Source: CAZLLV01 sp964560325
GTDB lineage: Bacteria; Acidobacteriota; Thermoanaerobaculia; Multivoradales; DATKCC01
Assembly: GCA_964560325.1 (NCBI GenBank)
Contig: CAZLLV010000101.1
Location: 1-16,042 of the forward strand
Reading direction: 5' to 3'
DNA length: 16,042 nucleotides
The notes under the pieces are model-generated. The model had not been told where the DNA came from. It ran no database searches and worked only from the letters and a program-made list of their open reading frames with translations. Both the position numbers and the translations under genes were made by a program. Positions within the stretch are counted from its first letter, which is position 1. Every line of letters starts with the position of its first letter. This document shows positions 1 to 7,717 of this stretch, one piece after another.

Positions 1-1560
1 GGTGATGAGCGTCGTCACCAGCACCAGGATCGGCACGATCTCGTAGAAGATCTGGAGCGACGAGAACTTGTAGTAGGTGAGGATGGTCGAGGCCGGGACC
101 TGGTTCTGGAAGATCTCGTCCGCCTTGCCGGTCAGGTCGGCGACGATGTAGATCGAGACGCCGGACAGCACGGTGAGCAGGAAGACCATCCCGAAGATGC
201 GGAAGACGTAGCGGTCGAGGATGGTGGGGAAGGGGACCCGGTAGCGGCGCACCCGGATCACGAGCTGCGCCCGCCGGCCGCCTTCGGAGTCTTCGCCCGC
301 GCCCGTCTCCGGCCGCCGGCCGCCGACGGCGATCGTCCGCCGGCGCTCCTTGCGTAGGGCCGCGCGCTCCTCCCGCCGGCTCTTCACGAGCCGCAGGCGG
401 GCCGCCAGATCCTGCCGGATCCAGCGGTCGACGCGCGAAAGGAGCAGGCTCTTGTCCCGGTTGCGGCGGGCGAGCAGGAAGAGCCCGAGACCGGCGAGCA
501 GCACGTTCGGCGCCCACATCCCGACCGACGGCGGGATGCGACCGACCTCGGCCATCTTCTCGCCGTTGTCGAGGATGATGTAGTAGGCGACGATCACCAG
601 GATCGACAGCACGAAGCCGGACGCCTTGCTGCCGCGGCGGTTGTTGAAGCCGAGCGGCAGGGCGAAGATGCCGAAGACGAGACAGGCGCAGGGGATGGCG
701 AACTTCTTGTGGATCTCGACCTGGGCGAGCCGGCGGGTCTGGATCTGGAGATCCGGGTCGCGCGCCCAGCGGACCAGCTCCGGGATGGTCAGCTCGCGCA
801 CCCCCTTGCTGGCGACGATCTTCGCCCGGGCGTCGCTCGAGAAGCTGTCCTCGAGCACGAACTCGAGCTTTCCGTGGCGGCTCGCCTGGTACGAATCCGG
901 CTTCGACAGATCGACCTCGTGGATCCGGGCGTCCTCGAGATCGAGCGTCACCCGCTCCCCGTCGTCGTCGACCCGCAACCGCCCACGCTCGGCGATCGTC
1001 ACCCGGTTCTCGCGCGTCGACGGGATCGACTCCGCCAGGAAAACCCCGTTCCAGGAACCCCCCTCCGACGTGGCGAAGACGTAGAGGATCTGGTCCTCCC
1101 ACTCGTCGAAGAAGACTCGCGGCTCGACCTGGCCGGAGACGTTCTGGGTCAGCACGTCGAGCCGCAGGAGCTGCAACCGGTGGTTGCCCCACGGCAGCAT
1201 GTAGACCATCAGCAGCGTGTTGATCAGTGCAAGGACGCCGGAGAGGAGGAGGATCGGCCGGTAGAGGGTGAGCAAGCTGACGCCGGTCGCGCGCAACGCC
1301 ACGAGCTCGCTGTCCGACGACAGCCGCCCGATGGCGATCAGGACGCCGAACAGGAGCGACATCGGGATCGTGAGCACCACGATGTTGGGGAGCGACAGGG
1401 CGAGGATCTCGCCCACGGTCGTCATCGGCAGGCCGCGCCGGATGATCATCTCGGCCGCGTCGAAGAGCGCGTCGAGCAGCAGGATGAACGTATAGACTAG
1501 AAATCCCAGCCCGAGCGGGCCGAGGGTCTCCTTGACGAGGTATCGGTCGAGCAGCCGCAC
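1..1560 (-). CDS. Tandem LptF-LptG fusion, LPS export permease (5' part; runs off the left edge)
   Basis: Inner-membrane permease of the LptB2FG transporter, which extracts lipopolysaccharide from the inner membrane. The window holds the first 520 residues. Residues 1-365 form a complete LptF/LptG unit. It opens with MRLLDRYLVKE, has hydrophobic segments near 14-35, 58-78 and 102-122, a periplasmic beta-rich domain at about 125-280, and three more segments near 287-305, 314-331 and 348-364. A basic linker follows at about 366-445. A second unit then starts at 446 (ILDRYVFRIF) with a hydrophobic segment at 455-475 and another from about 505. LptF and LptG are normally separate proteins of about 360-400 residues, so this is a head-to-tail fusion. 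The GTG at 1560 is preferred because family members begin at RLLDRY. An in-frame ATG at 1617 would add 19 polar residues and overlap the divergent gene's start. The family call is firm; which half is LptF and which LptG was not resolved. Confidence 0.88.
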   Translation of the reverse strand, partial: MRLLDRYLVKETLGPLGLGFLVYTFILLLDALFDAAEMIIRRGLPMTTVGEILALSLPNIVVLTIPMSLLFGVLIAIGRLSSDSELVALRATGVSLLTLYRPILLLSGVLALINTLLMVYMLPWGNHRLQLLRLDVLTQNVSGQVEPRVFFDEWEDQILYVFATSEGGSWNGVFLAESIPSTRENRVTIAERGRLRVDDDGERVTLDLEDARIHEVDLSKPDSYQASRHGKLEFVLEDSFSSDARAKIVASKGVRELTIPELVRWARDPDLQIQTRRLAQVEIHKKFAIPCACLVFGIFALPLGFNNRRGSKASGFVLSILVIVAYYIILDNGEKMAEVGRIPPSVGMWAPNVLLAGLGLFLLARRNRDKSLLLSRVDRWIRQDLAARLRLVKSRREERAALRKERRRTIAVGGRRPETGAGEDSEGGRRAQLVIRVRRYRVPFPTILDRYVFRIFGMVFLLTVLSGVSIYIVADLTGKADEIFQNQVPASTILTYYKFSSLQIFYEIVPILVLVTTLIT

Positions 1561-1566
1561 CCCGCG

Positions 1567-1572
1567 ATTATA
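1567..1572 (-). promoter_or_regulatory. Consensus -10 box for the LptF-LptG fusion gene (possible leaderless start)
   Basis: A perfect TATAAT lies on the minus strand with 6 nt between it and the GTG at 1560. Transcription would be expected to begin at or next to the start codon, giving a leaderless mRNA. No good -35 hexamer is visible at 16-18 nt spacing and no Shine-Dalgarno precedes the GTG. The assignment rests on the hexamer and its position only. Confidence 0.4.
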
Positions 1573-1615
1573 GGAGCCCGCCGGGTCGAAATCCTTTCCC
1601 GACGCGCGAACCTCC

Positions 1616-2050
1616 ATGCCGATCCGCCTCGAACGACGCTACCGCTTCAGCGCGAGTCACCTCTACCGCCGGCCCGAGTGGTCGGAAGAGGAGAACCGCG
1701 CCCGCTTCGGCAAGTGCGCCAATCTCCCAGGCCACGGCCACAACTACCGCCTGTACGTCACCGTCGCCGGCGAGCCCGATCCGGAGACCGGCTTCATCGT
1801 CGACCTCGGCGCCCTCGACGCGCTGGTGACCGAGCAGGTCGTCGACCGCCTCGACCATCAGCACCTGAACGCCGCGGTCCCGGAGTTCGCCGAGGGCGGG
1901 CGGATTCCGTCGAGCGAGAGTCTGGTCGGCTGGATCCGAGAGCGGCTCGAGCCGGCGCTGCCCGGCGGAGTGGCGCTGGTGAAGCTGCGGCTCGAGGAAG
2001 ACGAAGATCTGGCCGCCGAGTGGCTCGGCGAGCCGGGCACGGGCGGTTGA
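1616..2050 (+). CDS. 6-pyruvoyl-tetrahydropterin / 6-carboxytetrahydropterin synthase family protein
   Basis: A 144-residue T-fold enzyme that acts on 7,8-dihydroneopterin triphosphate. In the QueD branch it makes 6-carboxy-5,6,7,8-tetrahydropterin for queuosine and other deazapurines; in the PTPS branch it makes 6-pyruvoyl-tetrahydropterin. The zinc ligands are visible as H15 (FSASH), H40 and H42 (GHGHNY). C34 sits in GKCANLPGHGHNY as the catalytic cysteine. D80-H81 (DRLDHQHLN) supply the other catalytic pair, and E101 in PSSES matches the pterin-anchoring glutamate of the usual PTAEN motif. The length is normal for the family. No queC, queE or folE is in the window, so QueD and PTPS cannot be told apart by context, and I leave the symbol empty. 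It is divergent from the LptF-LptG gene. The ATG at 1616 has no clear Shine-Dalgarno sequence upstream. Confidence 0.9.
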   Translation: MPIRLERRYRFSASHLYRRPEWSEEENRARFGKCANLPGHGHNYRLYVTVAGEPDPETGFIVDLGALDALVTEQVVDRLDHQHLNAAVPEFAEGGRIPSSESLVGWIRERLEPALPGGVALVKLRLEEDEDLAAEWLGEPGTGG

Positions 2051-2108
2051 GGCGTCCCACGGCGAGTCGATTGGCCGATCTCCCGCCTCGATACAAAGTC
2101 CGATAAGA

Positions 2109-2119
2109 TACATTATGTA
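2109..2119. repeat. Short AT-rich palindrome downstream of the QueD-family gene
   Basis: TACAT-T-ATGTA is a perfect 5-bp inverted repeat around one central base. It lies in an A+T-rich patch (about 2090-2125) inside otherwise very GC-rich DNA. It could be an operator half-site pair or part of a promoter, but no neighbouring start codon makes this specific. It is recorded because the base composition stands out. Confidence 0.25.
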
Positions 2120-2289
2120 AAGTTCGTGTCGGTGGACGGTGAGGCGACGGGGCCGACTCGGCGGAGCTCGGCCGCCATGCCCCCCCTTCTTCTTGCCTGC
2201 GGTCGAGCCCTGGGCCGATTCCCGGGTGCCCCTCCGTGCCACACCGAGGCGCTCTCTCCGGTGGACCGCCGTCCGCATGAGCCTGCTGT

Positions 2290-2481
2290 CTAACCTCGCT
2301 TGAAATCAGGCTCCAGGGCGTTCTCGATGCTGTGGAAGGCCTGCGGAAATGTCGAGGGTGAATATGGCGGCGAGGCATGGAATGGCGTAATAACATAGAC
2401 CTCTGCGTCAGAAACTGACTCGCGGTCAACTTGCCCATTTCCATACACTTCGGACGATCCATCCAGGGCGGAATCGGAGCT
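2290..2481 (-). pseudogene. Possible remnant of an unrecognised coding sequence
   Basis: On the minus strand a 63-codon frame lies between an in-frame TGA (2482-2484) and a TAG (2290-2292). Its conceptual product contains stretches such as VYVITPFHASPPYSPSTF and ends FHSIENALEPDFKRG. The residue balance (V, Y, I, F, T, S) looks more like a real protein than the Arg/Pro/Gly shadow frames around it, and the DNA is less GC-rich. No good start with a ribosome-binding site is visible; a GTG near 2449 is possible. I do not recognise a family. It may be the C-terminal remnant of a lost gene, a small gene, or chance. Confidence 0.2.
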
Positions 2482-2586
2482 TCACGCCGGTTCTGGAGGC
2501 GTCGTCACGGAGCGCGCGGAATTTTCCACAGGTTGTGTTGAGCTCGTGTGGTGTACGTGCTGCTGTAGGGGCGTGCGAATCCGGAG

Positions 2587-2874
2587 GGAGGGGGCTTGCA
2601 CACGGGGGCCGGCGGCGGGCTGCTCCCGCCCGGGCTCGGCGGTCGAAGCCCGCATTCGGTGGGTGTGGTGGTCGGGGTGGAAACGGCTCGCAGCGGCGTT
2701 CGGTGGCGGCTGTGGGGCCGTGCCCTGGTCATGCGGATCGACTTCGACCTCTGCTCGAGGTGTTCGTTCCGACTCGGACTTCGGTCGAGCTCCTCGACCC
2801 GGGCACGGTGAAGCGGGCGCTCCCGCCGATCCGGCTCGGGACACCCGCCTCCGGCCCCTCCGGCGGTGGTGGCC
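2587..2874 (+). repeat. Left arm of a large imperfect inverted repeat
   Basis: About 288 bp that recur as a reverse complement at 3487-3776. Both ends of the arm are highly similar. The outer part runs from the GGCTTGCACACGGGGG block (near 2593) to CGCATTCGGTGGG (near 2650). The inner part runs from CCCGGGCACGGTGAAGCGGG (near 2798) to GGTGGTGGCC (2874). The middle, around 2730-2790, is diverged. The + strand of this arm is G-rich. Short internal hairpins such as GGCGGG-ctgct-CCCGCC are also visible. Similarity fades beyond 2587 on one side and 2874 on the other. No gene is encoded. Confidence 0.8.
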
Positions 2875-3089
2875 TCGGATGGGTCGGTGATTGCCTCTCC
2901 GCTCTTCCGGTGGTGGCTTCGAAGCTTCGTAGCTCGGCCAAGGTGGAGCCGAGAGCCCAGCGTGCCGGTGCCAAAAGATCGCGCACGGCCTCCGGGGATT
3001 TAACTAGCTAAGAGTGACGCGACTCCGGATGCGACGTAGAAGGAAGACCTGAGGAGGCAACTCGCGCGAAGCTGACGGTCGAAAGGAGA

Positions 3090-3105
3090 TGTCGGCGTGC
3101 CGACA
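3090..3105. promoter_or_regulatory. parS-like palindrome, copy 1
   Basis: TGTCGGCGTGCCGACA has perfect 7-bp arms around a GT centre. Symmetry extends two further bases on each side, making a 20-bp palindrome over 3088-3107. It lies in the spacer between the two inverted-repeat arms, about 0.8 kb beyond the parB stop codon. The same 16-mer recurs at 3819 and, with one change, at 5662. Classical parS (TGTTTCACGTGAAACA) is also a 16-bp palindrome with TGT/ACA ends. The role as a ParB-binding site is inferred. Confidence 0.5.
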
Positions 3106-3486
3106 TCCACGAGAGAGTCAAGCGAGACCACACGCTCCTTCGGTGCCGCGAGGGGAACGAACGCCAATCACCGTCGAGTCTTGGGTTCTCGATAGGGACT
3201 CTGGCTGCCGGGAGCCAGCGACTGCACTGCACGATGTCGCGCAGCCGAGTGTAGAGATATCCGGTCGACCGCTGGCGATGATCCAAGCCTCTTCAGCGGG
3301 CGGATGCCACCGCGAGACCCTGCCAGATTGTAGGGGCCTCACCGTCCGAGGGAGCCGACGGGCGCGCGCAGGATGCCGCTCTCACACCAGGCCTGGTACG
3401 CCCACCAGAAGCCACAAGCCATCGGAGCCATCAAAAAGGCCAAGCCTCACCCCATCGTCAGCCAGCGCCCTCCCCGCCACCCTAAA

Positions 3487-3776
3487 GGCCACCACCGGCG
3501 GAGGGGCCGGCGGCGGGTGTCCCGAGCCGGATCGGCGGGAGCGCCCGCTTTACCGTGCCCGGGAAGACGAACGGAACCCGTAGCAACAACCCGGCCGAAG
3601 ACCCCCGCAGCCCCCCGAAGCCCCCACCGCCACAACCAGGGCACGGCCCCGAACCGACCACCGAACCCACCTGCAAGCCGGCCCCACCCCAACCACCACC
3701 CCCACCGAATGCGGGCTTCGACCGCCGAGCCCGGGCGGGAGCAGCCCGCCGCCGGCCCCGTGTGCAAGCCTCCCCC
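3487..3776 (-). repeat. Right arm of the large imperfect inverted repeat
   Basis: Reverse-complement partner of 2587-2874, separated from it by a spacer of about 612 bp. The + strand here is C-rich, the mirror of the left arm. The best-kept blocks are 3487-3575, which matches 2795-2874, and 3620-3776, which matches 2587-2735. The arm ends about 45 bp before the second parS-like palindrome. Several substitutions and indels show that the copies have been diverging for some time. No transposase or coding remnant is visible within either arm. Confidence 0.8.
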
Positions 3777-3818
3777 ACCACGCCGCCATCAACTCATCAC
3801 GCCCGGCAGACACACGAA

Positions 3819-3834
3819 TGTCGGCGCGCCGACA
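3819..3834. promoter_or_regulatory. parS-like palindrome, copy 2 (perfect)
   Basis: TGTCGGCGCGCCGACA is a perfect 16-bp palindrome, extended to 18 bp by the flanking A (3818) and T (3835). It lies 85 bp beyond the parB stop codon. It is the most symmetrical of the three copies and the nearest to parB. The function as a centromere site is inferred from repetition, symmetry and position. Confidence 0.55.
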
Positions 3835-3918
3835 TCGGCGCCAAGACCTGCCCTGCCTTCCTGTCGAGAGGGAACCCTCAGAACCGGCCGCCGAACGACA
3901 GCCGGGAACAACAGCCCA

Positions 3919-4785
<867 letters not shown>

Positions 4786-4810
4786 GAGCCTCTCCTTCCG
4801 ATCCTCGCCG

Positions 4811-5569
4811 TCAGACGCGGCCGAGAACCTCTTCCGAAAGCTGGTAGTACTCGATGGCGCCGCTGGAGGCCGGGGCGAAGGTGAAGATCGACTCCTGGTA
4901 GGCCGGGCTCTCCTCGAGCCGTACGCTCTTCGTGATCAGCGTCTTGAAGACCTTGTCGCCGAAGACGTCGGCGATCTGCTGCTGGATGTCGCGGGACAGG
5001 ATCGTCCGCTTGTCGTAGAGGGTGATCAGCGCCCCGAGGATCTGGAGCTCGGGGTTCGCCCGCTGCTTGATCTTGTCGATCGTCTCGAGCAGGTCGTCGG
5101 TGCCTTCGAGCGCGAAGTAGCTCGACTGGATCGGGACCAGTACGTGGGTCGCCGCCACCAGGGCGTTGACGGTGATGATGCCGAGGGTCGGCGGCGTGTC
5201 GATGACGATGTAGTCGAAGCGCTCGCGCACCGGCGCCAGAACGTCCTTGAGGCGGAAGTGGCTGTCGAGCTCGCCGAGGAGCTTCGCCTCGATCTTGGCG
5301 AGCGAGATCGTCGCCGGCGCGATCGACAGGTGCTCCAGGCCGCCGCACGGCAGCAGCACGTCCTCGATCCCGACCTCCGGCTCGGTCAAGGCGTCGTAGA
5401 TCGATCGGCCGAGCTCGTGGACGTCGAGGAACGACATCGTGCTGTTGGCCTGCGGATCGAGGTCGACCAGGAGGGTCGAGAGGCCCTTGTTGGCGAAGGC
5501 GGCGGCGAGGTTGATGGCGGTCGTGGTTTTGCCCACGCCGCCCTTCTGGTTCGTGATCGCGATGATCAT
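4811..5569 (-). CDS. parA: ParA-family partitioning ATPase
   Basis: A 252-residue Walker-type ATPase that forms a nucleoid-bound gradient and moves ParB-parS complexes. The deviant Walker A motif KGGVGKTT is at 9-16, the A' motif DLDPQ at 36-40, and the Walker B motif IVIDTPP at 121-127. The protein begins directly at MIIAITNQKGGVGKTT with no N-terminal helix-turn-helix extension, as in chromosomal (short) ParA/Soj proteins rather than plasmid P1-type ParA. A GGAG lies about 9 nt before the ATG. Its own promoter appears to be at 5584-5612. The gene is followed by parB after 25 nt, so the two are probably co-transcribed. Confidence 0.96.
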   Translation of the reverse strand: MIIAITNQKGGVGKTTTAINLAAAFANKGLSTLLVDLDPQANSTMSFLDVHELGRSIYDALTEPEVGIEDVLLPCGGLEHLSIAPATISLAKIEAKLLGELDSHFRLKDVLAPVRERFDYIVIDTPPTLGIITVNALVAATHVLVPIQSSYFALEGTDDLLETIDKIKQRANPELQILGALITLYDKRTILSRDIQQQIADVFGDKVFKTLITKSVRLEESPAYQESIFTFAPASSGAIEYYQLSEEVLGRV

Positions 5570-5583
5570 GGTGGGTGCTCCGG

Positions 5584-5612
5584 AATATACGGGATGGCCT
5601 CAGGGGGGTCAA
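5584..5612 (-). promoter_or_regulatory. Sigma-70-type promoter for parAB
   Basis: On the minus strand TTGACC (5612-5607) is followed after exactly 17 nt by TATATT (5589-5584), a good match to the TTGACA-N17-TATAAT consensus. Transcription would start near 5577, giving a leader of only about 8-10 nt before the parA ATG at 5569. A parS-like site and an 18-bp palindrome lie 27-65 bp upstream and could allow feedback control by ParA or ParB. Confidence 0.6.
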
Positions 5613-5638
5613 GGCGGAAACGGCGCGAATCGACGGTC

Positions 5639-5656
5639 CTCGGAGCGTGCTCCGAG
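5639..5656. repeat. 18-bp palindrome upstream of parA
   Basis: CTCGGAGC-GT-GCTCCGAG is a perfect 8-bp inverted repeat with a GT centre. It ends 5 bp from the third parS-like site and begins 27 bp upstream of the parA -35 box. No T-tract follows on either strand, so it is more likely an operator or protein-binding site than a rho-independent terminator for the DUF151 gene. Confidence 0.45.
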
Positions 5657-5661
5657 AGCTT

Positions 5662-5677
5662 CGTCGGCGCGCCGACA
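5662..5677. promoter_or_regulatory. parS-like palindrome, copy 3
   Basis: CGTCGGCGCGCCGACA matches copy 2 at 15 of 16 positions; only the first base differs. It lies 93 bp upstream of the parA start codon, between parA and the DUF151 gene. Together the three copies bracket parAB. ParB binding is inferred. Confidence 0.5.
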
Positions 5678-5747
5678 ATCCATAGAACTCCTTGATTCGA
5701 GGGAACTTACGGTCGCACCCGCGCGATCGGCAGGCGCGCGGAGACGG

Positions 5748-6248
5748 CTACATCGTGTACTTCCCGAGGTCTTCCGGACCGAGCTCCTCGAGCATCTTCC
5801 GGATCTTCTCCTCCTCGGTCGCATCCTCGTTCATCTCGACCGCCTTGGCCTTTTCGAGCACGGTGCGGAGGACGAAGATCGGGGCCTCCGCCCGCAGCGC
5901 CAGGGCGATGGCGTCGCTCGGCCGCGAGTCGACGGTCATCTTCTCGCCGCCTCGGTCGAGGTGGATGACGGCGAAGAAGGTCGACTCCTTGAGGTCGGAG
6001 ATGACGATGCGGTCGATCGCCGCGCCGAGAGTGTGGACGCTCGACAGGAGGAGGTCGTGGGTCATCGGGCGGGGCGGCTCGACGCCCTCGATCCGGAGGG
6101 CGATCGCGTTCGCCTCGAAGATGCCGATCCAGATCGGCAGGAAGACGTCGCTCTCCTCGTCGCGCAGGATGACGATCGGGACGTTGGAGGAGGGGTCGAG
6201 CATCAGCCCCTTGATCTCCATGCGGAGCTCTTCGGCGGGCTCGGTCAT
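5748..6248 (-). CDS. Bifunctional nuclease family protein (DUF151)
   Basis: A 166-residue protein of the DUF151/BFN family. Some members have RNase and DNase activity; the bacterial role is mostly undefined. Family signatures are visible: LPIWIGIFEANAIAL (37-51), RPMTHDLL (60-67) and SRPSDAIALALR (108-119). The charged C-terminal tail ends LGPEDLGKYTM, a form I associate with Acidobacteriota and deltaproteobacterial members. The gene lies 57 nt after miaB, a pairing common in those groups. No Shine-Dalgarno precedes the ATG. Instead a TACAAT box ends 6 nt before it, so the gene may be expressed from its own leaderless transcript as well as by read-through. Confidence 0.9.
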   Translation of the reverse strand: MTEPAEELRMEIKGLMLDPSSNVPIVILRDEESDVFLPIWIGIFEANAIALRIEGVEPPRPMTHDLLLSSVHTLGAAIDRIVISDLKESTFFAVIHLDRGGEKMTVDSRPSDAIALALRAEAPIFVLRTVLEKAKAVEMNEDATEEEKIRKMLEELGPEDLGKYTM

Positions 6249-6254
6249 GGAGGG

Positions 6255-6260
6255 ATTGTA
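6255..6260 (-). promoter_or_regulatory. Candidate -10 box for the DUF151 gene (possible leaderless start)
   Basis: TACAAT on the minus strand matches the -10 consensus at five of six positions. It has exactly 6 nt between it and the ATG at 6248, the same spacing as the TATAAT before the LptF-LptG gene. No convincing -35 is seen at 16-18 nt. The sequence just before the ATG (CCCTCC) is the opposite of a ribosome-binding site. Confidence 0.35.
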
Positions 6261-6305
6261 CTACCGCCGGGTAGGGATTTCATGACCGCCGGCGCGCGGC
6301 GTGCT

Positions 6306-7694
6306 TTACGCCGCCACCCGGCCGATCAGGCTGTGCGGATACGCCTCCGTCACCGCGACCGGCACGATCGTGCCGAGCGCCGGCGGCTCGGGGCCGCCGG
6401 CGAAGTTGACCATGCGGTGGCACGGCGTGCGGCCGGTCAGGAAGCCGGCCTCCCTCCCCCACCCGGTCACGATCACCTCGAAGGTCTCGCCGACCAGGGC
6501 GGCGTTCAGCTCGCGCTGGATCTCGGTCTGGACCGCGAACAGCTCGTTGACCCGCCGGTTCGCCACCTCGACCGGCACGGGCCCGTCGAGCCGCGGCGCG
6601 GCGGTGCCCGGTCGCGGCGAGTACTTGAAGCCGTAGAGGGAGCCGTAGCGCACGCGCTCGACGAGCGCCAGGGTCTCCTCGAACTGCTCCTCGGTCTCGC
6701 CCGGGAAGCCGACGATCAGGTCGGTCGAGAAGACGACCTCCGGCCGGGCGGCGCGGATCGCGTCGATCAGCTCGAGGTACGCCTCGGCCGTGTAGCCGCG
6801 GCCCATGCGCCGGAGCACCGGGTTCGAGCCCGACTGCACCGGCAGGTGGAGGTACGGGCAGACGTTCGGGTGCGCGGCGAACGCTTCGACCATGCGGGGC
6901 GTGAAGTCGCGTGGGTACGAGGTGATGAACCGGAGCCGCTCGACTCCGGCCACCTCGGCCACCGCGTGGAGCAGATCGGCGAAGTCCTCGCCGCCCTCCC
7001 CGGGCTCGCGCCAGTGGTTGATCGTCTGGCCGAGGAGCTCGATCTCGCGGAAGCCGTAGTCGACCAGGTGCCGGACCTCGGCCAGGATCTCGGCCATCGG
7101 CCGGCAGCGCTCGGCGCCGCGGGTGGTCGGCACGATGCAGAAGGTGCAGCGCTTGTCGCAGCCCTCGATGCAGGTGACCATCCCCTTGTAGGCGCCGTCG
7201 CGGGAGATGGCGTCGATCGCGAACGGCCGCTCGTCCGGAAAGCCGGTCGCCACCACCCGCTCGCCCGCCCGCAGCCGGGTCATCACCTGCGCGAGCTCGC
7301 CGACCCGGGCCGGACCGAGCACGAAGTCGAGCTCCGGCGCCCGCTCGAGCGCCGCCTCTCCCTCCTGCTGGGCGACACAGCCGCAGAGGCCGATCAGCAC
7401 GTCCCGCTCGTCCTTGAGCGCCCGGTACTCGCCGATCCGCGAGTACGCCTTGTTCTGCGCGTTCTCCCGCACGCTGCACGAGTTGAGCAGCAGCACGTCG
7501 GCGTCGCTCGGCTCGCGGGTCGGCAGCATGCCCTGCTGCATGAGCGTCCCCGTCATCCGCTGGGTGTCGAGCTCGTTCATCTGGCAGCCCCAGGTCTCGA
7601 TGAAGAAACGGGGCGAGCGCTCGGCGCTCGACTCGGCGCGCGCGACGATCGGGAGCGGGCTCGTACCCGCGTTGGCGTGGCTCTCTGTCGACAT
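6306..7694 (-). CDS. miaB: tRNA-2-methylthio-N6-dimethylallyladenosine synthase MiaB
   Basis: A 462-residue radical SAM methylthiotransferase that adds the 2-methylthio group to i6A37 of tRNAs reading UNN codons. The N-terminal domain holds the three cysteines of the auxiliary Fe-S cluster: C37 (TWGCQMN), C73 (NSCSVRE) and C106 (GLCGCVAQ). The radical SAM motif is C179-x3-C183-x2-C186 within EGCDKRCTFC. A TRAM domain follows at about 395-462. The N terminus is about 25 residues longer than in compact MiaBs. The ATG at 7694 has GGAAGGA about 11 nt upstream. The gene starts 23 nt after the lipoprotein stop codon and is followed by the DUF151 gene. Other methylthiotransferases (RimO, MtaB) are less likely because the CxMNxxD, CSVREN and CGCxAQ signatures are of MiaB type. 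Confidence 0.95.
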   Translation of the reverse strand: MSTESHANAGTSPLPIVARAESSAERSPRFFIETWGCQMNELDTQRMTGTLMQQGMLPTREPSDADVLLLNSCSVRENAQNKAYSRIGEYRALKDERDVLIGLCGCVAQQEGEAALERAPELDFVLGPARVGELAQVMTRLRAGERVVATGFPDERPFAIDAISRDGAYKGMVTCIEGCDKRCTFCIVPTTRGAERCRPMAEILAEVRHLVDYGFREIELLGQTINHWREPGEGGEDFADLLHAVAEVAGVERLRFITSYPRDFTPRMVEAFAAHPNVCPYLHLPVQSGSNPVLRRMGRGYTAEAYLELIDAIRAARPEVVFSTDLIVGFPGETEEQFEETLALVERVRYGSLYGFKYSPRPGTAAPRLDGPVPVEVANRRVNELFAVQTEIQRELNAALVGETFEVIVTGWGREAGFLTGRTPCHRMVNFAGGPEPPALGTIVPVAVTEAYPHSLIGRVAA

Positions 7695-7717
7695 TTCGGG
7701 GCGGTCCTTCCGTTCGG

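Larger units (their letters stand above)
2051..3918. other. Long non-coding region with inverted repeats and parS-like palindromes
   Basis: These 1.87 kb lie between the QueD-family gene and the 3' end of parB, and I find no convincing gene. Open frames over 2535-3011 and 3089-3583 are arginine/proline/glycine-rich with no recognisable motif, and they follow the GC-rich repeats rather than any codon pattern. The region holds an AT-richer patch (about 2085-2125 and 2290-2460), a large inverted repeat (2587-2874 and 3487-3776), and two 16-bp palindromes (3090 and 3819). No terminator with a T-tract is visible for either flanking gene. Its place beside parAB makes a centromere-like or replication-associated role plausible, but that is inference. 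Confidence 0.6.

Noticed and set aside
2522..2530. TTTTCCACA, one base from a DnaA box, as a sign of oriC near parAB
   Set aside because: It is a single near-match. I found no cluster of DnaA boxes, no AT-rich unwinding element of useful length, and no dnaA, dnaN, gidA or rsmG in the window.
2535..3583. Small plus-strand frames (2535-3011 and 3089-3583) as genes
   Set aside because: Arg/Gly/Pro-rich products with no start signal. Related peptides appear in both repeat arms only because the DNA is an inverted repeat.
2587..3776. CRISPR array or insertion sequence
   Set aside because: There are only two diverged arms in opposite orientation, no regular short repeats and spacers, and no transposase or Cas-like coding sequence.
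5639..5656. Rho-independent terminator after the DUF151 gene
   Set aside because: The stem is perfect but no T-tract follows on either strand, and it stands within the parA control region.
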